Made by a program: the position numbers and the translations under genes. Shown here one piece after another: positions 1 through 8,538 of a DNA stretch of 39,418 bases; the first letter of the stretch is position 1; each line of letters opens with the position of its first letter. The stretch is from NCBI RefSeq assembly GCF_029264495.1, contig NZ_JARIBH010000028.1:1-39418 (forward strand), read 5' to 3'. A model generated the notes under the pieces. That model searched no databases. It was given only the letters and a program-made list of their open reading frames with translations, and had not been told where the DNA came from. The DNA comes from Peptacetobacter sp. Its GTDB lineage: Bacteria; Bacillota; Clostridia; Peptostreptococcales; Peptostreptococcaceae.

Positions 1-678
1 AATTTAAAAAATGTTACAAAATCATATGGTAAGAATACTATTTTAGATAAAGTTAATTTAAATATTGAAAAAGGTGAAATTTGTACAATAGTAGGACCTA
101 GTGGCTCTGGAAAATCTACTCTTTTAAATATTATCGGAGGTCTAGATAATATCGATTCTGGAATTGTAAATGTAAATCATACGGAAATATCATCTTTATC
201 AAATAAAAAACTTTCTAATTATAGAAGGGAATATTTTGGATATGTATTCCAATTTTATAATCTTATTCCTGATTTAACTGTGAAAGAAAATATACAAGTT
301 TGTGAATATTTATCTAAAAATCCATTAGATATAGATGAATTATTAGAAACTTTAGATTTAAAAGAGCATATCAATAAATTTCCACCTCAACTATCTGGTG
401 GACAACAGCAAAGATGTGCTATTGCTCGTGCAATAATAAAAAATCCATCTGTTTTGCTTTGTGATGAACCAACAGGAGCTTTAGATTTTCATTCTTCTAA
501 AGATATTTTATGTTTATTAGAAAAAATAAATAAAAAATATGGAACAACTATAATAATAGTCACTCATAATATAGCCATTCAAAATATGTCATCTCATATT
601 TTAGAAATTAGAGATGCACATATATCAATAGATAGAAAAAATGAAAATATAATTCCAGCAAAAGATATAGAATGGTAA
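1..678 (+). CDS. ABC transporter ATP-binding protein, MacB/LolD type (5' end outside window)
   Basis: The reading frame is open from base 1, so the gene starts just left of the window, probably only a few residues away because the usual beta strand before the A-loop is already present. The 225 visible residues carry a full nucleotide-binding domain: Walker A GPSGSGKST (bases 94-120), Q-loop YVFQF, signature LSGGQQQR (about 391-414), Walker B LLCDEPTGALD and H-loop VTHN. The EPTGALD and GGQQQR forms are typical of the LolD/MacB/FtsE export branch. It lies 12 bases before an FtsX-type permease, so the two should form one exporter or envelope-acting complex, with this subunit hydrolysing ATP on the cytoplasmic side. 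An ATG at 280 is internal and follows the Walker A, so it is not the start. The transported substrate cannot be read from sequence. Confidence 0.95.
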   Translation, partial: NLKNVTKSYGKNTILDKVNLNIEKGEICTIVGPSGSGKSTLLNIIGGLDNIDSGIVNVNHTEISSLSNKKLSNYRREYFGYVFQFYNLIPDLTVKENIQVCEYLSKNPLDIDELLETLDLKEHINKFPPQLSGGQQQRCAIARAIIKNPSVLLCDEPTGALDFHSSKDILCLLEKINKKYGTTIIIVTHNIAIQNMSSHILEIRDAHISIDRKNENIIPAKDIEW

Positions 679-690
679 AGGAGGTATATT

Positions 691-3303
691 ATGATTCTTA
701 ATAAAAGAGTTTTTAGAGAATTAAAGAACAATCCTTTTAAATATTTTGCTCTATTTTTTATAGTTATCCTATCAGTTTCTATGGTTTGTAGCCTAGCTTC
801 ATCTACTGACTCAATAGATTATACAACCTCTATTTATCAAAATAGGACTAATGTTGAAGATGGTAACTTTTCACTATATACTCCATTGAATAATAGTCAA
901 GTTGAAAATATAAATGAAAAAGGTTTTGATATAGAAAAGCAATATTATGTAGATATTTCGTTCAATAATGGAGAACTGAGGATATTTTCTTTTAGAAACA
1001 AAATAAATAAAATAGAAATCTTAAAAGGTAGAAAATCTATTTCTGATAAAGAAGTAATCATAGAGCAAAAATATGCTGATGAAAATAATTATAAAATAAA
1101 TGATTCTATTAACATCGCAGGAAAAAATTATACTATCTGTGGTATAGGCTGTGTTCCTGATTATATATATCCTATAAAAAATCTTACAGATTTAGGAACT
1201 AATAATAAAAAATTTGGCCTTATTTTTGTATCTGACAATACTTTAAAATCCATTGTAAAAGATAGTGGTGATAGAGAAATTTATCAATATTCTTACAAAA
1301 AAATAAACTCTGATGTAAAAGATTCTGAGTTAAAAGATTACTTGATAGATTTAGAGTGTGATAAAGAACTAATTACAGATACTTATCTAAAAAATCTATA
1401 CAAAGAGGCTGAAGATTTTAAAAATGAAAGAGATGATTCTATATCAACTCTTTTAAATGGAAGCAATAAATTATCTAATGGTCTTGATAGATTACAAAGC
1501 GGTGCTAATGAATTAGCAAATAGCCTTGATAGTACGAAAAATGCTATATCTAGTCTTAATATTCCAGAATTAGCTCCATTGATATCGTCTTTAGAAGCTC
1601 AAAAATCAGGCAGTCATAATATTGCAAATAGTGCGTACCAATTAAAAAAAGGAAGTAATGAAATATCAAATGGTATAAAAATTATGGGCGATGATATTAC
1701 TGAAATAACAGATGAATTATATGATATAGATACTATTAATTTATCTTCTTTTATCAAAAAAGATAATAACAAAAGAATAAATGCAGCTTCTGATGATGCT
1801 GCTCTAAATAAGACTTGCGGTCTATATGTAGGAATATTTGCATTTGCATTGATAGCTTTCATGTTTTCTGTATTTGCTTCACACAATGTAGATACAAATA
1901 GCGAAATAGTAGGAACATTGTATGCTATGGGATATAAAAAGAAAGAACTTGTTAAACATTTTTTAATTTTACCAATTTTGGTAGTTCTTTTGGGCTCTAT
2001 TATTGGTTTAATTTTTACATATTTTTTAACCAAATTCATAGCAACTGGAAATGTTACTATATATTCATATCCTCCATTAAAAATTGTTATTGATAATTAT
2101 TTAATTGTATATGGTTTATTTATGCCTAATATTTTTACTATTGTAATAAACTATTTTATATTATCTATAAAATTAAATCAAAAACCTCTAAGTTTATTAA
2201 GAAAAGAGAAAAAAGTTAAGAAAAGTTTCAATATATCTTTAAATAAATTTACTTATATGACTTCATATAAGATTAGACAAGTTATTAGAGAATGGAAAAC
2301 TTTCATTCTTATGTTTATAGGAATGGGACTTTCTATACTTTTAATGGTTTGGGGGCTTTCTATATATGGGGCTGTGACAAAATATACAGATAATATAGAA
2401 AAAAATGTTCCAAATAAATATACTTATCTTCTTGCAAATCCATTAGAAGATATCCCTGAAAAAGGAGAAGAAGCTTATATAAAATCTGCTGAAACTAAAT
2501 TTTATATTACCGATGACTATATGAACGTAACTATTATGGGTGTAAAAGATGATAGTGAATACTTTACTTTCTCTGATAAATTAAAAAATGATAAAAACTA
2601 TATTGCTATATCTGATTCAGCATCTAAAAAATTTGGCTATAAAAAAGGTGATGTAGTTATACTGCATGATGAATTAGAAGATAAAAATTACTGTGTTACT
2701 ATTTCTGATATTGTTCCTTATTCAAATGGATTATATTTCTTTATGAATGTCGATGCTATGAGAAAATTAAGTAATGTTCCAGATGATTATTACAATACCA
2801 TAATTTCAAATAATAAACTCGATATAGATGAAAATATGCTTTTATCACTTGTTTCTACAAAAGAATTGTCAGACGTTGGAAATAAGATGTTGGATATTAT
2901 GATGAATATGCTTATTTTAATGATTGTTATATCTGTCATATTATTCTGTTGTGTAATGTATTTACTTATGAAAATCATCATTGATAGATCTTCTTTTAGT
3001 ATTTCTCTATTGAAAATATTCGGATATAATGATTCAGAAGTCAAAAAGCTATATCTAAATAGCACATTTATAATTATTTTGATGAGTATTTTTATAAGTG
3101 TACCAATTTCAAAATTAATTGTAGATTTTATTTTCCCAGCTACTGTATCAGATATTGAATCTTATATGGGTGGATATCTATCTCCTTGTATGTATGGATT
3201 TATTATAGGTCTGATATTATTGAGTTATTTTGTAGTATATATTCTTTTATATAGAAAAATTTCTAAAATATCTTATACAGAAATATTGAAAAAAAGAGAC
3301 TAA
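691..3303 (+). CDS. FtsX-family ABC transporter permease with coiled extracellular domain
   Basis: This 870-residue membrane protein is the partner of the ATPase just upstream, and AAAGGAGG precedes the ATG. Eight likely membrane helices are visible: about 14-36, 374-396, 421-446, 466-488, 539-564, 730-756, 788-816 and 833-853. This is a duplicated FtsX unit with extracellular domains at about 37-373 and 565-729. The first loop has a MacB-like beta-rich part and then, at about 250-340, a helical stretch with repeated short motifs such as KLSNGLDRLQSGA and KKGSNEISNGI, resembling the helical repeats of YhgE/Pip-type envelope proteins. Proteins of this architecture export lipids, peptides or antibiotics, or transmit signals to cell-wall enzymes; which applies here is unknown. 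A bidirectional terminator follows at 3361. Confidence 0.9.
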   Translation: MILNKRVFRELKNNPFKYFALFFIVILSVSMVCSLASSTDSIDYTTSIYQNRTNVEDGNFSLYTPLNNSQVENINEKGFDIEKQYYVDISFNNGELRIFSFRNKINKIEILKGRKSISDKEVIIEQKYADENNYKINDSINIAGKNYTICGIGCVPDYIYPIKNLTDLGTNNKKFGLIFVSDNTLKSIVKDSGDREIYQYSYKKINSDVKDSELKDYLIDLECDKELITDTYLKNLYKEAEDFKNERDDSISTLLNGSNKLSNGLDRLQSGANELANSLDSTKNAISSLNIPELAPLISSLEAQKSGSHNIANSAYQLKKGSNEISNGIKIMGDDITEITDELYDIDTINLSSFIKKDNNKRINAASDDAALNKTCGLYVGIFAFALIAFMFSVFASHNVDTNSEIVGTLYAMGYKKKELVKHFLILPILVVLLGSIIGLIFTYFLTKFIATGNVTIYSYPPLKIVIDNYLIVYGLFMPNIFTIVINYFILSIKLNQKPLSLLRKEKKVKKSFNISLNKFTYMTSYKIRQVIREWKTFILMFIGMGLSILLMVWGLSIYGAVTKYTDNIEKNVPNKYTYLLANPLEDIPEKGEEAYIKSAETKFYITDDYMNVTIMGVKDDSEYFTFSDKLKNDKNYIAISDSASKKFGYKKGDVVILHDELEDKNYCVTISDIVPYSNGLYFFMNVDAMRKLSNVPDDYYNTIISNNKLDIDENMLLSLVSTKELSDVGNKMLDIMMNMLILMIVISVILFCCVMYLLMKIIIDRSSFSISLLKIFGYNDSEVKKLYLNSTFIIILMSIFISVPISKLIVDFIFPATVSDIESYMGGYLSPCMYGFIIGLILLSYFVVYILLYRKISKISYTEILKKRD

Positions 3304-3360
3304 TTTGAATAAAATCTATTTATAGATAAATTCTTCAAATTATAAATAAATTCTTCAAAC

Positions 3361-3391
3361 AAAAAAGGACTATATACATAGTCCTTTTTTT
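3361..3391. terminator. Bidirectional rho-independent terminator
   Basis: A perfect 13-bp stem (AAAAAAGGACTAT with ATAGTCCTTTTTT, loop ATAC) is flanked by A-runs and T-runs. It lies between the convergent ABC permease gene and the GltD-like gene and can serve both. A weaker hairpin of AATTTGAA and TTCAAATT arms lies just before it, at 3302-3341. Confidence 0.9.
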
Positions 3392-3397
3392 ATAAAA

Positions 3398-4654
3398 TTA
3401 TTTATTTCTTTTTTCAGTTAGATATTTATCTATAGATTCAGCTGCTTTTTTAGAGTTTACAACTGCTTCTATTACCGTACTTGGTCCAGAAGTAACATCT
3501 CCTCCTGAGAATACTCCTTCTTTAGTAGTTTCGCCGTATTCATCAGTTACTAAAAGACCCCATTTATTAACTTCTAATTCTGGATTGTTTTTAACGATTG
3601 TATTTCTAGCAGTCTGGCTAACAGCTATTAATATAGAATCACATTCATATAATTTTTCGCTTCCTTCTATCATAACAACAGACTCTCTACCGTTTTCATC
3701 TTTAACTCTTTGAGTGTCAGCAAGTACTACTCCTTCTTCTGTTATTTCTATAGGAGCTTTATATGTATCAAACACTACTCCATCTTCTTTAGTTTCTTCT
3801 ATTTCTGCTTTACAAGCTTTCATATCACAGAAGTCTTTTCTATATGCTATTACAACTTCTTCTGCTCCATAATGTTTAGCACTTCTAGCTGCGTCCATTG
3901 CAACATTACCAGCACCTATAACTATAACTTTTTTACCTAAATTATATCTTTTTGGTGATCTTAAGTAGTTTATAGCGTATAATGAATTTCCTAAAGTTTC
4001 ACCTTTTATATCTAATCTCTTTGGACTCCAAGTTCCTGTTCCTATAAACACAGCATCATATCCATCATAGAATAATTTATCTAAAGTTATAACCTGACCA
4101 ATAGCAGTGTTTGTTTTAAATGTAACTCCTGCTTCTTCTAATATTCTTATCATATCTTTTACTATTTCTCTTGGTAATCTAAAATCAGGTATACCGTATC
4201 TTAATATACCACCAACTCTACCATTTTTTTCAAAAACAGTAACTTTATAACCTTTTTTAACTAATTCAGTAGCTATTGTTAAACCAGCTGGTCCTGAACC
4301 AACTACTGCAACTCTTTGATTTTTAGGTTCTTCTTTTATAGTTATTTTTCCTGTTTTTAAAAATTCTCTAGATATATATTCTTCTATTTTATAAAATTCA
4401 ACTGGATCTTTTTTTATTCCTTTTATACAATGACCAAAACACTGATCTTCGTGTGGACAGACCATTGCGCATATTGCTGACATTGGGTTATTTTCGAATA
4501 ATATTTCTCCTGCTTCTTCCATTTTTCCTTCTTTAAATAGATTTATTATGCCTGGTATATCTGTATGAACTGGACAGTTTGTTCTACAACTTGGTTTTTT
4601 GCATAATAAACATTCGTTTGCTTCATTTTTTAAAAGTTCTTTCATTTCAAACAT
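3398..4654 (-). CDS. NAD(P)-dependent FAD/Fe-S oxidoreductase, GltD/PreT-like
   Basis: The protein has 418 residues in the architecture of the glutamate synthase small subunit and the dihydropyrimidine dehydrogenase electron-input half. The N-terminal part has eight cysteines (C15, C18, C23, C27 and C62, C66, C72, C76) arranged for two [4Fe-4S] clusters. An FAD-binding GxGxxG follows (VVGSGPAGLT, about 115-124), then an NAD(P)-binding VIGAGNVAMDAA, then the C-terminal GGDVTSGPSTVIEA that contacts FAD. These proteins pass electrons from NAD(P)H to a catalytic partner. No gltB, preA or nfnA partner is adjacent, so the acceptor is unknown. Its length is close to that of PreT (about 412 residues). 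The start is set by GGAGAGATTAC before the ATG. The gene appears monocistronic, ending at the terminator at 3361. Confidence 0.85.
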   Translation of the reverse strand: MFEMKELLKNEANECLLCKKPSCRTNCPVHTDIPGIINLFKEGKMEEAGEILFENNPMSAICAMVCPHEDQCFGHCIKGIKKDPVEFYKIEEYISREFLKTGKITIKEEPKNQRVAVVGSGPAGLTIATELVKKGYKVTVFEKNGRVGGILRYGIPDFRLPREIVKDMIRILEEAGVTFKTNTAIGQVITLDKLFYDGYDAVFIGTGTWSPKRLDIKGETLGNSLYAINYLRSPKRYNLGKKVIVIGAGNVAMDAARSAKHYGAEEVVIAYRKDFCDMKACKAEIEETKEDGVVFDTYKAPIEITEEGVVLADTQRVKDENGRESVVMIEGSEKLYECDSILIAVSQTARNTIVKNNPELEVNKWGLLVTDEYGETTKEGVFSGGDVTSGPSTVIEAVVNSKKAAESIDKYLTEKRNK

Positions 4655-4876
4655 GTAATCTCTCCTTCACTCATCTTAATCATACATTATTTAAATTATC
4701 ATATTTTGAGCAAAGTTTCAAACATTATTTTTTGTTATTTGTTAAAATTTTATAAATAAAAAATTGCAATTATTTTTTTAAAATATACATTTTTAAAAAT
4801 AACTTCAATATATATTATTTCTAAATTAAAAAGATAGTTATTAGCATTAATAAATAAAGAAATAATTCCAAAAAAT

Positions 4877-5623
4877 TTATATAAAATTAATTATAAACAT
4901 TTTTATAATCGCAAAAAATTCTCTTACATATAAAACAGGTACTAAGTACCACTTAGTTTTTTCAGTATAGAAATTTAATTTACGATACCCTATATTTTTT
5001 GCATACTTACTACTTCTAAAAGCATGAAAATCAGTTGTAACTACTTTTATATTTAAATTTGATATTTCCTTTTTACTATCTTTTTCTATTTTTTCCTTTG
5101 AAAATTTAAAATTCTCATTTGTATTAACTGACTTATCCTCTTTTATTATTCTATTTGAATTTAATCCCTTTTTCACAAGATACCTTTTCATCGCTTCTGC
5201 TTCTGAAATATTTTCATCATCTCCTTTTCCACCGGAAACAATTACTTTACAATTACTATTATTATTTTTTTCTATATACTCTAAGGTCTTATCAAGTCTA
5301 CCTTTTAATGTAAGTCCAACCTCATTTCCAATTACTCTAGCACCCAAAACAATTACATAATCACAATTTTCTATATTGTTTTTAGGAAAAGATATTATCA
5401 TACTTTCCACAATAATAAATATAGATATTATTATCACTATAAATCCTTTAATAAACATATATAGACCTCTACATTTTTTTATTTTATTTCTAGATAAATG
5501 GTAAATTAAACATATGCTTCCTAATATAAAAAAGAAACCGCTAAAAGCTACACCATTCATAAGGAAAAACAATACTATAAAATATATATAAAAAATAATC
5601 GCTAAAATTAAGCTTATACTCAT
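4877..5623 (-). CDS. YdcF/SanA-type DUF218 membrane protein
   Basis: The protein has 248 residues. Three or four hydrophobic helices (about 3-23, 25-45 and 55-78) precede a DUF218 domain beginning with DYVIVLGARV. Family hallmarks follow: LKGRLDKTLEYI, VIVSGGKGDDENISEAEAM, a segment with INTNEN-like VNTNENF, and VTTDFHAFRS. DUF218 proteins (SanA, YdcF, YgjQ) are linked to cell-envelope integrity; their substrate is not firmly known. This gene is the last of the aroA-aroC-chorismate mutase run, 46 bases behind the mutase, with AGAGGCATTGAT before its ATG. Cotranscription with aromatic genes is probably incidental. I found no convincing terminator in the roughly 220 A+T-rich bases downstream. 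Confidence 0.85.
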   Translation of the reverse strand: MSISLILAIIFYIYFIVLFFLMNGVAFSGFFFILGSICLIYHLSRNKIKKCRGLYMFIKGFIVIIISIFIIVESMIISFPKNNIENCDYVIVLGARVIGNEVGLTLKGRLDKTLEYIEKNNNSNCKVIVSGGKGDDENISEAEAMKRYLVKKGLNSNRIIKEDKSVNTNENFKFSKEKIEKDSKKEISNLNIKVVTTDFHAFRSSKYAKNIGYRKLNFYTEKTKWYLVPVLYVREFFAIIKMFIINFI

Positions 5624-5669
5624 ATCAATGCCTCTTTATAAAATGAATTTTTTAATTTTCAAATCATTA

Positions 5670-5942
5670 TTATAAATTCAATTTTTCGTTTTGTTTATTT
5701 TTACTTAACTTCATGATAAGTTTGAATACCTCTTTTATATCATCAGAATATTCTTTATTATTTAAATTATTAATAGCTTTATCAAGTACTATATTTTCTC
5801 TATCAACTTGTAAAATTTCCATATTATTTTCTTTTTTATAATTAGCAACTTTTAATACAGTTTCCATTCTTTTTTCAAATAATTTTACTATTTTTTCATC
5901 TATTTCATCTATTTCTAATCTATATTCATCTAATTTATTCAT
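5670..5942 (-). CDS. Chorismate mutase, AroQ type
   Basis: This 90-residue all-helical protein matches the stand-alone AroQ (CM_2) domain, which converts chorismate to prephenate, the branch point to phenylalanine and tyrosine. The first helix reads LDEYRLEIDEIDEKIVKLFEKR and carries the conserved acidic and arginine pattern (RxxIDxIDxxIVxLxxxR). K/E-rich active-site positions follow in VANYKKENNMEI and VDRENIVLDKA. It sits 9 bases downstream of aroC, so it consumes the product of its neighbour. AGGAGAAAATT precedes the ATG. No prephenate dehydratase or dehydrogenase is fused or adjacent. Confidence 0.88.
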   Translation of the reverse strand: MNKLDEYRLEIDEIDEKIVKLFEKRMETVLKVANYKKENNMEILQVDRENIVLDKAINNLNNKEYSDDIKEVFKLIMKLSKNKQNEKLNL

Positions 5943-5951
5943 AATTTTCTC

Positions 5952-7082
5952 CTATTTATCATAAATTATATCTAAAATTGCAATTGCCACAGCATTTTCT
6001 ACCACACTTACTGCTCTTTGAACTATACAAGGGTCATGTCTTCCTTTTATCTCTATTTCTGTATTTTTAATATTTTCCCTATTAGAAACTATATTTATAT
6101 TATCTTCTAACTCTCTAATTTTTGATATATTTATTGTATTTTGTTTTTTAGCTATTGATGGTGTTGGCTTTATCGCCACAGTAAATACTATCGGCATACC
6201 GTTTGTTATTCCACCAATAACTCCACCATTGTTATTTGTTTTGGATTTAATATTATATTCATCATCAATAAATAATTCATCGTTGGATTCTGAACCATAC
6301 ATAGAAGATATATTAAATCCACTTCCAAATTCAATTCCTTTTACAGCAGGAATAGAAAACATCATACTAGATATAGTTGATTCAATAGTATCAAATATAG
6401 GACTTCCAAATCCAGCATCTATCCCTACTACAGCACATTCTATTTTTCCCCCAACTGAATCTAAATTTTCTCTAGCATCTAATATTTCTTTTTTCATTTT
6501 ACTTTCTACACATTTGTTTATAACAGGAAAATTCATTTCTGATAATTCTTGTATTGTATTATCGCTTATATTTACATAATCAAATTTATCGTCATCTATA
6601 TCTTTTATTGATTTTATATGGGATACAATTTTTATTCCGTTTTTTTCAAGTATTTGTCTACATATTGCACCTGCAAATACTATTGGTGCAGTAAGTCTTC
6701 CTGAAAAATGTCCTCCTCCTCTGTAGTCATTATATCCTTTATATTTAATAAACCCTGTATAATCAGCATGTCCTGGTCTAAAATTATCTTTTATTTGTGT
6801 ATAGTCAACTGACTTTTTATCTTTATTTTTTATAACTGCACATAGGGGTGTTCCTGTTGTTTTACCTTCAAAAAAACCACTTACTATTTCTGGAATATCC
6901 TCTTCTTTTCTAGATGTCGATAATTTATTTTGACCTGGTTTTCTTCTATCCATCTGCTTTTTAATTTTATCAAAATCTATCTCAAATCCAGATTCAATTC
7001 CATCTATTACAACACCTATTTCTTTACCATGAGATTCGCCAAATATAGAAATTTTTATATTTTTTCCCCACATACTACTCAA
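5952..7082 (-). CDS. aroC: Chorismate synthase
   Basis: Chorismate synthase (376 residues, a normal length) uses reduced FMN to remove phosphate from EPSP and form chorismate. Visible family blocks are FGESHGKEIGVVIDG near the N-terminus, RRKPGQNKLST, PGHADYTGFIKY, RGGGHFSGRLTAP and the C-terminal RHDPCIVQRAVSVVENA. I favour the TTG at 7080-7082 over the ATG nine bases later. The TTG gives the usual N-terminus (MSSMWGKN), and a GGAG lies about 9 bases before it. With this start the gene overlaps the end of aroA by 8 bases, which implies translational coupling. Confidence 0.95.
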   Translation of the reverse strand: MSSMWGKNIKISIFGESHGKEIGVVIDGIESGFEIDFDKIKKQMDRRKPGQNKLSTSRKEEDIPEIVSGFFEGKTTGTPLCAVIKNKDKKSVDYTQIKDNFRPGHADYTGFIKYKGYNDYRGGGHFSGRLTAPIVFAGAICRQILEKNGIKIVSHIKSIKDIDDDKFDYVNISDNTIQELSEMNFPVINKCVESKMKKEILDARENLDSVGGKIECAVVGIDAGFGSPIFDTIESTISSMMFSIPAVKGIEFGSGFNISSMYGSESNDELFIDDEYNIKSKTNNNGGVIGGITNGMPIVFTVAIKPTPSIAKKQNTINISKIRELEDNINIVSNRENIKNTEIEIKGRHDPCIVQRAVSVVENAVAIAILDIIYDK

Positions 7083-8373
7083 CTATATCATCTCCCAATA
7101 TCTTATATTCTCCACCTAGTTTTTTAAAATCTTCAAAAAATCTTGGATATGATTTTGAAATACATTCAGCATCTTTTATAATTATTTCTTTTTCACAAAT
7201 AGTCGATGCTATTGATAACATCATACATATTCTATGATCTTTATGGCTCCAAACAGTAGAATCTCCTTTTAATTTTTTATTACCGTTTCCATTAATTATA
7301 ATCGAGTCTTCTTTTTCTATTATATTGCATCCTAGTTTTGATAGTTCTTCGCTAATTGCGTGAAGTCTATCACACTCTTTTATTCTCAACCTTTTTGCAT
7401 TTATTATTTCTGTATTACCATTTGCAAATGCAGCACATACGGAAAAAATTGGAATTATATCTGGACAATCTGATGCATCTATTTTAGTATTTTTTAAATT
7501 ATCTGTTATAATTTTTATATTTTTATTTTTATCAAATAATTTTTTACAATTCATTCTTTCCAAAATATCTATGCCAACTTTATCTCCTTGAACTGAATTT
7601 TCATTAAGACCTTTTATATTTATATCATTTCCTATAGCATCTGCACATAAGAAAAATGCTCCTTGAGAAAAATCGCTCTCTACTGTATATTCTATGTTAT
7701 TATATTTTTGTTTTCCAATTATTATAAATTCACGATAATTATTATTTTCTATTTTTATTCCAAAATCTCTTAAACATTCTAATGTTATATCAATATAACT
7801 TTTAGATTCTATTTTATTTATAATTTTTATAACAGAATCTTCTTCTAAAAGTGAAAGTGCAAACATCATTCCTGTAATAAATTGAGAACTTACATTTCCA
7901 GGTATTTCATATATACCTGATTTTAGTTTCCCATTTATGAAAAGACTATTTCTTTCTTTTTCAAAGTATATATTATTTTTTCTAAATATATCATAATAAA
8001 TATCAAGAGGTCTTTTCCCTAAATTCCCACTCATTTTAAACTTACATTTAATACCAAGTGCTGCTACAATAGGAATTAAAAATCTAAGTGTAGATCCTGA
8101 TTCATTACAATCTATGTTGCACATTTCTGTATTATTATATGTTTTTATATTTATTCCTTCTATCTCTATCTTATTTTTATCTAATTTATATTTTATACCT
8201 ATTTTTTCTAATCCATATAATGTTGCTTTTATATCATCAGATAATTCTATATTATTTATTGTATTTTTCCCTTCTGCAAGCGATGAACATATAAGTGCTC
8301 TATGTGCAAAACTTTTTGAAGGTGGAACAATAATATCTCCAGATAATTTTTTTGGATATATTTTTAAATTCAC
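7075..8373 (-). CDS. aroA: 3-phosphoshikimate 1-carboxyvinyltransferase (EPSP synthase)
   Basis: EPSP synthase (432 residues) joins phosphoenolpyruvate to shikimate-3-phosphate. Key blocks are PPSKSFAHRA (K20, S21, R25), the phosphate-binding CNESGSTLRFL, SGNLGKRPL, the SQFITGMMFAL region, and the catalytic RLRIKECDRLHAI near the C-terminus. The start is GTG at 8371-8373, preceded by GAGGTGATTTAA. It heads the aroA-aroC-chorismate mutase-ydcF run and has a good promoter about 20 bases upstream. Together the three enzymes lead from shikimate-3-phosphate to prephenate; the earlier shikimate-pathway genes are not in this window. Confidence 0.96.
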   Translation of the reverse strand: MNLKIYPKKLSGDIIVPPSKSFAHRALICSSLAEGKNTINNIELSDDIKATLYGLEKIGIKYKLDKNKIEIEGINIKTYNNTEMCNIDCNESGSTLRFLIPIVAALGIKCKFKMSGNLGKRPLDIYYDIFRKNNIYFEKERNSLFINGKLKSGIYEIPGNVSSQFITGMMFALSLLEEDSVIKIINKIESKSYIDITLECLRDFGIKIENNNYREFIIIGKQKYNNIEYTVESDFSQGAFFLCADAIGNDINIKGLNENSVQGDKVGIDILERMNCKKLFDKNKNIKIITDNLKNTKIDASDCPDIIPIFSVCAAFANGNTEIINAKRLRIKECDRLHAISEELSKLGCNIIEKEDSIIINGNGNKKLKGDSTVWSHKDHRICMMLSIASTICEKEIIIKDAECISKSYPRFFEDFKKLGGEYKILGDDIVE

Positions 8374-8391
8374 TTAAATCACCTCTATTAA

Positions 8392-8419
8392 ATTATACCA
8401 TACACTAACTTTTAGCCAA
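8392..8419 (-). promoter_or_regulatory. Predicted sigma-A promoter of aroA
   Basis: On the minus strand, TTGGCT (8414-8419) and TATAAT (8392-8397) are separated by 16 bases. The expected start of transcription is about 10-12 bases before the aroA GTG, so the leader would be very short, with the ribosome site almost at its 5' end. No T-box or other leader structure fits in that space. Confidence 0.6.
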
Positions 8420-8538
8420 AATACCTTATTAATTTATTTTTATTATCAACATATATTAAATAAGTTTTTTTATTTATTCTCTAAAATGTAGTATAATAAT
8501 ATATAAATTTATATTAATAACTTTAAGGAGGTATATAT

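Noticed and set aside
280-678. ATP-binding protein starting at the ATG 280
   Set aside because: The same frame is open back to base 1 and encodes the Walker A and Q-loop before this ATG, so it is an internal methionine.
1614-2039. Long open frame on the minus strand inside the ABC permease gene
   Set aside because: It is antisense to a well-supported FtsX gene, has no ribosome site, and its residues read like reversed membrane codons.
3710-3940. Cysteine- and tyrosine-rich frame on the plus strand within the GltD-like gene
   Set aside because: The composition is an artefact of reading the opposite strand of an A+T-rich gene; there is no start signal and no family likeness.
6229-6579. Open frame of 116 codons antisense to aroC
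   Set aside because: It lies wholly inside the conserved chorismate synthase gene and lacks a ribosome site.
8374-8538. Riboswitch or attenuator ahead of aroA
   Set aside because: The predicted promoter is about 20 bases from the start codon, leaving no room for a structured leader.
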